Below are positions 25,705 through 32,021 of a stretch of DNA of 32,021 bases, one piece after another (the stretch's first letter is position 1; every line of letters starts with the position of its first letter). A program made the position numbers and the translations under genes. Source of the stretch: an uncultured Gammaproteobacteria bacterium. Its GTDB lineage: Bacteria; Pseudomonadota; Gammaproteobacteria; HyVt-429. The notes under the pieces are model-generated. The model made no database searches, was not told the DNA's origin, and worked only from the letters and a program-made list of their open reading frames with translations. The stretch is taken from assembly GCA_947259975.1 (NCBI GenBank), contig CAMYOD010000020.1, positions 1-32,021 on the forward strand. The letters run 5' to 3'.

Positions 25705-27447
25705 GTGGGTGACCTAAAACTTTCGATTCCGAGCAAGCGATCCAAGACCTTCCGTAAGATCGAGATGCGGCCAAAGCGGGTGCGGCAATGGATAAACACG
25801 CTCCCGATGGCGAACAGCAGTGAAGCGGCGCGTCGTATCCAACAGACTCTGCAAACGCAAAACCGCGTGCAGTTGAAGGACGAGAATCGTCTCGGCCTCC
25901 TGTCGCTTTTCCATGCCCCGATAGCGTCGCTCAGCGATACCTTGTTTCAAACCTTCGTGACGCTGCCACTGCCGTTGTCGAAAAAGAACCGGGAATTTGT
26001 CGATGCTGTCATTGGACTGCGCCGTGAATTGGCGATCGGCTACAAGATCGCCATCATGGATGCGCTGGCGCGATCGACGGCGCCGAGTCAGATTCCGTTC
26101 ATGGCCGAGGCCATAGCCCGGGCGATCAATGCGCTGGCCGGCGAACTGGTTGCAAGCTACCAATTCTATTTGCCCGTACCCAAAGGCCTGTGGGCAGAGC
26201 TGCATCAGCTGTATCGCTTTGCCGAGACACATGAGTTCGCGCATCAAACCCTGTCGTTGGCGGAGGATGATGGTGAATCCACGATAGCGCAGGCCTATGC
26301 GCGGGCTTTGTTACTGGGCTTCGGTAATCCGTACGGCCTGGCTCAGAACGATGCGCAAAAGGCCTATCGTTTCCTGTGTGAGTGGCCGCTGAAGGTCAAA
26401 CTCATCGAAGCGGTAGATCAGGTGAAGTCGTCGGCCGGACAATATCTTGTAAGTCTGCAAGCGGACGGGCCGGGTGTGCCGCTACCGAAGGACCTGGAGC
26501 TTGCACGCGATGAGACGTTGCGGGTGCTGGACGTGATTGGCCTGGTCGGTGACACACATCTGCTGATTCGGCGCCTGCAGGATGGCGACTCGCCCCAGGA
26601 TCTGGGCCTGCCGGGTGATTTTGCAGACCGCGCCAACCAGGATCTGCTGCGCCGCCTTGGACAATCCTGGGGTCGCTGGATTAAACGTCAGTCACACCGC
26701 AACCTGTCGCGGGACTCTGTACGGCTGTGTGTCGGTTTGAAGGCAACACACTATTTTCTCAGTGGCGAAACACCCTTCATCCCCGATACCGATAATTCGA
26801 CGACAGGATCCGACGCACCGGCGGTCGATGTCGGTGAGGAATTTATCGATCTCGATTTGATCGCGGGTAGTGCTGCATCAAAAGGTGATGAGGCGGAGAT
26901 TGAAATATCGTCCTATGAGGTCGATAGCTGGATTGAGAAGGGGACGTTTCAGGTGTATCAGTGGCATGCGCGCGATGAAAGCGCCGGCGGTCTCGCGCTT
27001 GAGCGTCACGGTGATTTCGCAGAGGGGTTGCGTGTTGGTGACCTGATTGGCCTCGAGCATAACCATGGCGCATGGCGGGTCGCCGTCGTGCGTTGGCTCA
27101 AGAGTGCATCGGCCGACCAGGTGGAGATGGGCGTACAGCTCCTGTCGCCGGACGCGCGACCCGTGACGGCCAGAAGGCTCGGTGGCGAGTCGGCCACCGA
27201 CCAACGTCGCTTTCAGGCCATCCTGCTGCCCGCCAATCGCGTTTTGCGCCAGCCGCATACCCTGGTGTTACCACCTGGATCCTATACGCCGGATTGCCGC
27301 TTCGAATTAGTCGGACGCAGCGAAGAACCCGAGGCGGTGATCGGCGCAAAGGTCGTCGAGCGCACTGGCGCCTTTGAGCTGGTTGAATTTGTGGCCGCCG
27401 GCGGACCGGCAGCGGCATCGTTGGCGCAGGGATCGGACGCCGCCTGA
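25705..27447 (+). CDS. Large protein of unknown function with PilZ-like C-terminal region
   Basis: I do not recognise a named family for this 580-residue, apparently cytoplasmic protein. The first 400 residues are largely helical and hydrophilic, with no signal peptide or membrane segment and no catalytic motif that I can identify. At about 405-490 a beta-rich region resembles PilZ: DESAGG (424-429) fits the D/NxSxxG part of the c-di-GMP motif, followed by LRVGDLIGLEHN, WRVAVVRWLK and MGVQLLSPDARPV. The arginine motif RxxxR normally upstream is not evident, so c-di-GMP binding is uncertain. The start is GTG with GGGAG nine bases before it. It is convergent with suhB and divergent from fdxA. 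Codon use looks like the neighbours. Confidence 0.75.
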   Translation: MGDLKLSIPSKRSKTFRKIEMRPKRVRQWINTLPMANSSEAARRIQQTLQTQNRVQLKDENRLGLLSLFHAPIASLSDTLFQTFVTLPLPLSKKNREFVDAVIGLRRELAIGYKIAIMDALARSTAPSQIPFMAEAIARAINALAGELVASYQFYLPVPKGLWAELHQLYRFAETHEFAHQTLSLAEDDGESTIAQAYARALLLGFGNPYGLAQNDAQKAYRFLCEWPLKVKLIEAVDQVKSSAGQYLVSLQADGPGVPLPKDLELARDETLRVLDVIGLVGDTHLLIRRLQDGDSPQDLGLPGDFADRANQDLLRRLGQSWGRWIKRQSHRNLSRDSVRLCVGLKATHYFLSGETPFIPDTDNSTTGSDAPAVDVGEEFIDLDLIAGSAASKGDEAEIEISSYEVDSWIEKGTFQVYQWHARDESAGGLALERHGDFAEGLRVGDLIGLEHNHGAWRVAVVRWLKSASADQVEMGVQLLSPDARPVTARRLGGESATDQRRFQAILLPANRVLRQPHTLVLPPGSYTPDCRFELVGRSEEPEAVIGAKVVERTGAFELVEFVAAGGPAAASLAQGSDAA

Positions 27448-27487
27448 GGTCACGCAGTGATCTCCGCATGGTGGCGACTTGGGGGGT

Positions 27488-28288
27488 TCAGCTGTGCGCC
27501 GCGTGTTCGGCAAGTTTTGCGCTAATAAGACGCAACATCTCCGGCTGAATTTCCGCATTGGCGGCCACGACATCGCCGGAGACAAGATAGTCGTGGCCTC
27601 CTGCCGGGTCCGTTAGCAGGCCGCCGGCCTCCTCGATCAATAGCGCACCGGCAGCGATGTCCCAGATATTCAGACCAAATTCCCAGAAACCATCACAGCG
27701 GCCCGCCGCGACATAGGCCAGATCCAGGGCCGCGGAACCCGCACGCCGGACCCCGCTGGTGCGTGGCAGCAAGGCGCGAAAGGTGTCGATCCAGACCTCC
27801 ATGCGCGGTAGGTCTTTAAATGGAAACCCGGTCGCCAGAAGCGCGCCGTCGAGCCGATGCACCCGGCTCACGCGAATGCGCCGGTCGTTCAGCTGGGCAC
27901 CCTTGCCGCGACTGGCGGTAAACAATTCGTTGCGCAGCGGATCGAATATGACCCCGTGCTCGAGGCGACCGAGCTGGCGAATGGCGATTGACACTGCAAA
28001 CTGCGGAAAGCCATGGAGAAAGTTCGTGGTTCCGTCCAGTGGATCGATGATCCACTCGAATCTGTCGCCGCTGTGGCTGCCGCTTTCCTCCGCCAGGATA
28101 CCGTGGTCGGGATAGCCGGCACGGATGATGTCGATAATCTCGGACTCCGCGGCACGATCGACTTCCGTGACGAAGTCGTTGCGTCCCTTGGCGGTAACCG
28201 TCAGGCTATCGGCGCGGTCGAGATGGCGTAAAATGATACGCCCGGCTTGGCGTGCGGCCTTGACTGCGGTATTGAGTAGCGGGTGCAT
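27488..28288 (-). CDS. suhB: Inositol-1-monophosphatase family protein SuhB
   Basis: SuhB is a Mg-dependent phosphatase that in E. coli also joins rRNA antitermination complexes with NusB and other Nus factors. The 266-residue protein has the metal sites AEESG (E67, E68) and WIIDPLDGTTNF (D82, D85), and the second aspartate region LNIWDIAAGALLIEEAGG near the C-terminus. It is divergent from trmJ with a 115- to 196-bp gap depending on the trmJ start. The suhB/trmJ-cysE-isc neighbourhood is conserved in Gammaproteobacteria such as Pseudomonas. Confidence 0.96.
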   Translation of the reverse strand: MHPLLNTAVKAARQAGRIILRHLDRADSLTVTAKGRNDFVTEVDRAAESEIIDIIRAGYPDHGILAEESGSHSGDRFEWIIDPLDGTTNFLHGFPQFAVSIAIRQLGRLEHGVIFDPLRNELFTASRGKGAQLNDRRIRVSRVHRLDGALLATGFPFKDLPRMEVWIDTFRALLPRTSGVRRAGSAALDLAYVAAGRCDGFWEFGLNIWDIAAGALLIEEAGGLLTDPAGGHDYLVSGDVVAANAEIQPEMLRLISAKLAEHAAHS

Positions 28289-28484
28289 CGAAGTCCTTAC
28301 GGGCGTCAGTCGCCGGTTGCGGGCGCCAAGCCCGGAGTGAAAGGCACAAGGTAATCATTCCGTTGGGCTGCGGATTGTAACGGGCCCCTATCGGTGTTGG
28401 AAGATGAATAACGATCAATCGCGCGACAGGTCACCGACATTGAACCCCGAGAGCGAGCCGGCGCCGGAGACTGGAGACGTAGCC

Positions 28485-29210
28485 ATGCTCGCGAACGTCC
28501 GTATCGTGCTCATCGATACCACACACCCGGGAAATATCGGCGGGGTCGCCCGCGCGATGAAGAACATGTGCCTGCAACAGCTGTGTCTGGTGCAGCCCCA
28601 TGAGTTTCCCAGCGAGGTCGCCACCGCACGCGCCTCCGGCGCACAGGACATCCTCGCGCGAGCACGTGTTTACGACTCCCTGGACGAGGCCCTGGCGGAT
28701 TGCACCCTGGTGATCGGCACCACGGCACGACGCCGTGCGCTGGACTGGCCGCAACTGACACCGCGCGAATGTGCCGAGCAGTCAGTGCGCGAGGCGGTGC
28801 ACACGCCGGTAGCACTATTGTTTGGGCGTGAACGCAGCGGTCTCACCAATGCCCAGCTGGAGCGCTGCCACCGCATGGTGACCATTCCCAGCAATCCGGA
28901 CTATTCCTCTCTGAACCTGGGCGCGGCGGTCCAGGTGTTGGCCTATGAGCTGCTCATGGCCGCGCGCAGCGAACCGGCGGCGATGTCGGTAGCCGCGGCC
29001 AGGCCGGCGGCCGCCGACGACATGCGACGCTTTTACGCTCATCTCGAGGAAGTCCTGGTAGCGCTGGGCTTCATGGATCCGGCCAATCCCCGCAAACTCA
29101 TGCAAAAGCTGGTGCGGCTGTTCAATCGGGCGGTGCCGACGGCGGAGGAAACCAATATCCTGCGCGGTATTTTGACCGCGGTACAGCGCCGCGACCGGGA
29201 CAGTACTTGA
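28485..29210 (+). CDS. trmJ: tRNA (cytidine/uridine-2'-O-)-methyltransferase TrmJ
   Basis: TrmJ methylates the 2'-hydroxyl of nucleotide 32 in the anticodon loop of several tRNAs using S-adenosylmethionine. It is a SPOUT-fold enzyme with knotted motifs FGRERSGLTNAQLERCH, VTIPSNPDYSSLNLGAAVQV and, near the N-terminus, TTHPGNIGGVARAMKNM. I choose the ATG at 28485, which has GGAG eight bases upstream, gives MLANVRIVLIDTTHPGN as in other family members, and yields 241 residues, near the E. coli length. An in-frame ATG at 28404 would add 27 polar residues rich in Pro and Glu. Confidence 0.93.
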   Translation: MLANVRIVLIDTTHPGNIGGVARAMKNMCLQQLCLVQPHEFPSEVATARASGAQDILARARVYDSLDEALADCTLVIGTTARRRALDWPQLTPRECAEQSVREAVHTPVALLFGRERSGLTNAQLERCHRMVTIPSNPDYSSLNLGAAVQVLAYELLMAARSEPAAMSVAAARPAAADDMRRFYAHLEEVLVALGFMDPANPRKLMQKLVRLFNRAVPTAEETNILRGILTAVQRRDRDST

Positions 29211-29230
29211 CATGTCGGGTCAACAAATTT

Positions 29231-29260
29231 GTAATCCCGGGTCCGAATATTAGGGATTAC
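29231..29260 (+). promoter_or_regulatory. Inverted repeat sequestering the cysE ribosome-binding site
   Basis: GTAATCCC (29231-29238) and GGGATTAC (29253-29260) are a perfect 8-bp inverted repeat with a 14-nt loop. The Shine-Dalgarno sequence AGGGA (29252-29256) of cysE lies almost entirely in the 3' arm, six bases before the ATG at 29263. In RNA the stem would occlude ribosome binding; in DNA it could be an operator. The pairing is seen directly, the regulation is inferred. Confidence 0.55.
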
Positions 29261-29262
29261 TA

Positions 29263-30054
29263 ATGTTTGAGCGTCTACGGGAAGACATCGCCTGCGTTTT
29301 CGAGCGCGATCCGGCGGCCCGTTCCACCTTTGAGGTGCTTACGGCCTACCCGGGCATACATGCGATGCTCATGCATCGCGCGACACATTTCCTGTGGCGG
29401 CACGGGCTCTTGTGGCTGGCGCGGGTATTGTCCCATTTGGCGCGCTGGATCACCGGGATTGAAATTCATCCCGGCGCGCAAATCGGGCGACGCTTTTTTA
29501 TTGATCACGGCATGGGCGTCGTGATCGGTGAGACTGCGGAGATCGGTGACGATTGCACGCTTTATCATGGCGTGACCCTGGGCGGGACGACCTGGGAGAA
29601 GGTGAAGCGGCATCCGACGCTCGGTGACAACGTGGTGGTCGGTGCCGGAGCCAAGGTGCTGGGTCCCATCAAGATCGGTGCGGGCGCGCGCATCGGATCG
29701 AATTCAGTTGTCGTCAAGGACGTTCCGGCGGGCGCGACTGTGGTCGGGATTCCGGGCCATGTGGTAATGCCACGGGGCGAGGACGATGAGCGGCGCGCCA
29801 AGATGGCGGCGCGCATCGGTTTCGATGCCTATGGGCAGACGCGGCAGATGTCTGATCCGGTGGCCAAGGCGGTGGACTGCATCCTCGACCATTTGCATGC
29901 GGTGGACGGCAAACTCGAGCAGATGTGTGGGACGCTGAAACGGGCCGGATTCGAGGTCGAAACCCCGGAATTGCCGGAATTGCCGCGGGAAAAACTCGAG
30001 CCGGTGGAGGCTGAAAACGGGGCGGACGAGACGCCCCAGGCAAAAGTTGACTAA
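29263..30054 (+). CDS. cysE: Serine O-acetyltransferase
   Basis: CysE makes O-acetylserine, the carbon skeleton for cysteine, whose sulfur IscS later uses. The 263-residue protein has the N-terminal helical region ([19 protein letters not shown]), then a left-handed beta-helix of hexapeptide repeats with the active-site stretch [19 protein letters not shown] and the signature [14 protein letters not shown]. The C-terminal tail is longer and more acidic than in short EpsC-type enzymes. The stop codon lies inside the IscR operator of the next gene. The SD sequence is within an inverted repeat. Confidence 0.96.
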   Translation: MFERLREDIACVFERDPAARSTFEVLTAYPGIHAMLMHRATHFLWRHGLLWLARVLSHLARWITGIEIHPGAQIGRRFFIDHGMGVVIGETAEIGDDCTLYHGVTLGGTTWEKVKRHPTLGDNVVVGAGAKVLGPIKIGAGARIGSNSVVVKDVPAGATVVGIPGHVVMPRGEDDERRAKMAARIGFDAYGQTRQMSDPVAKAVDCILDHLHAVDGKLEQMCGTLKRAGFEVETPELPELPREKLEPVEAENGADETPQAKVD

Positions 30055-30076
30055 TATTGTCAGGTATGTGTAGAAT
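30043..30076 (+). promoter_or_regulatory. iscR promoter with type 1 IscR operator
   Basis: TTGACT (30047-30052) and TAGAAT (30071-30076), 18 bp apart, form a good sigma70-type promoter. Superimposed on the -35 is a 25-bp element at 30043-30067 containing GACTAATATTGTC. It agrees with the type 1 IscR operator consensus as I recall it (ATASYYGACTRWWWYAGTCRRSTAT) at 23 of 25 positions. [2Fe-2S]-IscR bound here would repress the isc operon, the known feedback loop. The site overlaps the cysE stop codon (30052-30054). Confidence 0.85.
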
Positions 30077-30146
30077 AATGCGCATATCGCACTGAACTTA
30101 CTGTTTTTAATAGATTAATCGTCGCTGGACGACGGGGTAACAGACT

Positions 30147-30605
30147 ATGAGACTGACCACAAAAGGCCGCTATGCGGTGACTGCAATGTTGGACCTCGCG
30201 CTGCATGGAGATCAAGGTGCGGTCACCTTGGCCCAGATCGCTTCGCGTCAGGGTATTTCGCTGTCCTATCTGGAGCAGCTGTTTGCGCGCCTGCGGCGCC
30301 AGGGCCTGGTCGAAAGTACGCGCGGACCCGGCGGCGGTTACACGCTGGCATTTCCGGCCGACAAGATCTCGGTGGCGCAAATCGTCGTCGCGATCAACGA
30401 ACAAATCGACGCCACCCGTTGCGGCGGTGACAAGAATTGTTCCGGCGGTGATGAACGTTGCCTGACGCATTACCTGTGGGAGGATCTCAGCGATCGCATT
30501 CATGAGTTCCTCCATGGCATCTCTTTGGCAGACCTGGTCAATCGGCCGCATGTCAAAGAGGTCGCCCTGCGCCAGGATGCGCGCACTCAGCTTATGTCAC
30601 ACTGA
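30147..30605 (+). CDS. iscR: Iron-sulfur cluster-sensing repressor IscR
   Basis: IscR is an Rrf2-family regulator that represses the isc operon when it holds a [2Fe-2S] cluster. The 152-residue protein has the winged helix-turn-helix ([19 protein letters not shown], then [16 protein letters not shown] and GPGGGYTL). The cluster ligands are C92, C98, C105 and the following histidine (H108). E. coli has C92, C98, C104 and H107, so one extra residue lies between the second and third cysteines. It leads the isc operon and its promoter carries its own operator. Confidence 0.97.
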   Translation: MRLTTKGRYAVTAMLDLALHGDQGAVTLAQIASRQGISLSYLEQLFARLRRQGLVESTRGPGGGYTLAFPADKISVAQIVVAINEQIDATRCGGDKNCSGGDERCLTHYLWEDLSDRIHEFLHGISLADLVNRPHVKEVALRQDARTQLMSH

Positions 30606-30675
30606 TCGCGCAGCGTGACCCCAAAAATATGAGTCGTGATTAAGAGGTCGCGATGAGTCAACAGGCGAATAAATA

Positions 30676-31890
30676 ATGAGTAAACCTATTTATCTCGATT
30701 ATTCCGCAACCACACCCACCGATCCGCGGGTCGCGGAAAAAATGATGCACTACCTGTCCGTCGACGGTGAATTCGGCAATCCGGCCTCGCGCTCACACCA
30801 GTTCGGTTGGCATGCGGAAGCGGCTGTGGAAGAGGCGCGTGAGCACGTGGCCGCGTTGATCGGGGCCGACGCGAAAGAGATCGTATGGACGTCAGGGGCG
30901 ACCGAATCGAATAATCTGGCCATCAAGGGCGCGGCCCATTTCTACCAAAAGAAGGGCAAGCACATCATCACCTGTAAGACGGAGCACAAGGCGGTTCTGG
31001 ACACCTGTCGTCAACTGGAGCGGGAAGGCTTCGAAGTGACTTACCTGGATCCCGAGCCGAATGGGCTTGTGGATTTGGCCAAACTTGAAGCCGCCATCCG
31101 TCCCGACACCATTATCGTGTCGATCATGCACGTCAACAACGAGATCGGGGTTATTCAGGATATCGCCGGCATCGGCAAGATTACCCGCGAGCGCAAGATC
31201 ATTTTTCATACCGACGCCGCGCAAAGCGCCGGCAAGGTACCAATGGATGTCAATGATCTGAATGTCGATCTGCTTTCATTGTCGGCACATAAAGCCTACG
31301 GTCCCAAGGGCATTGGCGCCTTGTATGTGCGGCGCAAACCACGTATTCGGATCGAGGCGCAGATGCACGGCGGCGGACATGAGCGCGGCATGCGTTCCGG
31401 CACTCTGGCAACGCATCAAATTGTCGGCATGGGCGAAGCCTTTCGCATTGCGAAACTGGAAATGGCGGCGGAATCGGAGCGGATCCATCAGTTACGTGAC
31501 CGTTTGTATAAGGGTCTCGAGTCCATTGAAGAAGTCTACATTAACGGTGATCTTGAACACCGCATCCCCGGCAATCTCAATATCAGCTTCAATTTCGTCG
31601 AGGGTGAGTCGCTCATTATGGGCCTGAAGGACATTGCCGTATCATCCGGCTCCGCCTGCACCTCGGCCAGTCTCGAGCCGTCCTACGTGCTGCGCGCCCT
31701 GGGCCGCAACGATGAATTGGCGCACAGCTCGATTCGTTTCACGATTGGCCGTTTCACCACCGAAGATGATATCGATCGCACGATCGAAATCGTTAAAGAG
31801 AATATTGCGCGCCTGCGCGAACTTTCTCCCTTATGGGAGATGTATCAGGACGGTGTTGATCTCAGCACTGTACAATGGGCGGCGCATTAA
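30676..31890 (+). CDS. iscS: Cysteine desulfurase IscS
   Basis: IscS is the PLP enzyme that removes sulfur from cysteine and passes it as a persulfide to IscU, tRNA thiolation and other acceptors. The 404-residue protein has the same numbering as E. coli IscS: the PLP lysine is K206 in [12 protein letters not shown] and the persulfide cysteine is C328 in [17 protein letters not shown]. The C-terminus, [19 protein letters not shown], is the IscU-contact tail. It lies 70 bp after iscR and 32 bp before iscU. Confidence 0.98.
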   Translation: MSKPIYLDYSATTPTDPRVAEKMMHYLSVDGEFGNPASRSHQFGWHAEAAVEEAREHVAALIGADAKEIVWTSGATESNNLAIKGAAHFYQKKGKHIITCKTEHKAVLDTCRQLEREGFEVTYLDPEPNGLVDLAKLEAAIRPDTIIVSIMHVNNEIGVIQDIAGIGKITRERKIIFHTDAAQSAGKVPMDVNDLNVDLLSLSAHKAYGPKGIGALYVRRKPRIRIEAQMHGGGHERGMRSGTLATHQIVGMGEAFRIAKLEMAAESERIHQLRDRLYKGLESIEEVYINGDLEHRIPGNLNISFNFVEGESLIMGLKDIAVSSGSACTSASLEPSYVLRALGRNDELAHSSIRFTIGRFTTEDDIDRTIEIVKENIARLRELSPLWEMYQDGVDLSTVQWAAH

Positions 31891-31922
31891 TCGGGATAGA
31901 CAGTTATTGAGGAGTGTAATCG

Positions 31923-32021
31923 ATGGCTTACAGCAACAAAGTCCTGGAGCATTATGAGAACCCGCGTAACGTGGGCTCGTTCGAAAAGGCCGACACCCAG
32001 GTCGGCACCGGCATGGTCGGG
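31923..32021 (+). CDS. iscU: Iron-sulfur cluster scaffold IscU (partial, runs off window)
   Basis: The first 33 codons of iscU are present and the gene continues past the right edge. The N-terminus reads MAYSNKVLEHYENPRNVGSF, then a stretch ending GTGMVG, clearly IscU. GAGGAG precedes the ATG. The cluster-binding cysteines are beyond the window. IscU receives sulfur from IscS and assembles Fe-S clusters. Confidence 0.95.
   Translation, partial: MAYSNKVLEHYENPRNVGSFEKADTQVGTGMVG

Overview
The window reads as a chromosomal segment of a GC-rich free-living gammaproteobacterium. Three conserved blocks support this: tgt-yajC-secD-secF, then glyA-nrdR-ribD-ribE-ribBA-ribH-nusB-thiL-pgpA, and suhB/trmJ-cysE-iscR-iscS-iscU. 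The protein sequences look like Chromatiales- or Acidiferrobacterales-type Gammaproteobacteria, but genus cannot be fixed from sequence alone. No tRNA, rRNA, insertion sequence, prophage or CRISPR array was seen.

Layout. Positions 1-140 are a perfect heptamer tandem array that runs off the left edge and ends 26 bp before tgt. Positions 167-4629 hold queuosine tRNA modification (tgt) and the SecDF-YajC translocase accessory complex. Positions 4863-12108 are a same-strand run: serine hydroxymethyltransferase, the NrdR repressor, riboflavin synthesis, NusB, thiamine-phosphate kinase and PgpA. The RibBA protein has lost all three zinc cysteines of its GTP cyclohydrolase II half (RibBX type). Positions 12359-18360 hold single genes in mixed orientation: a lytic transglycosylase, a dicarboxylate/amino-acid symporter, a double-FHA protein, YajQ, a DsbC-like isomerase, and a diguanylate cyclase whose reading frame is broken.

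Positions 18380-25366 (minus strand) encode a 7Fe ferredoxin overlapping an AddB-like Fe-S nuclease, followed by an AddA-like helicase-nuclease. The 302-bp gap between addB and addA holds, on the plus strand, what looks like a complete Csr/Rsm-type small RNA gene. It has a sigma70-like promoter, seven GGA motifs (four in predicted hairpin loops) and a strong intrinsic terminator whose T-tract overlaps the addB stop codon. I consider this the most interesting element here.

Positions 25705-32021 hold a large PilZ-like protein of unknown function with a structured leader, then SuhB, TrmJ, CysE and the start of the isc operon. The cysE Shine-Dalgarno sequence lies inside an 8-bp inverted repeat. 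A near-perfect type 1 IscR operator overlaps the cysE stop codon and the iscR promoter.

Themes: iron-sulfur biology recurs (iscRSU, cysE supplying cysteine, FdxA, AddB). So do c-di-GMP and post-transcriptional control (GGDEF protein, YajQ, PilZ-like protein, Rsm-like RNA). These functional links are inferences from proximity and known families, not something the sequence proves.
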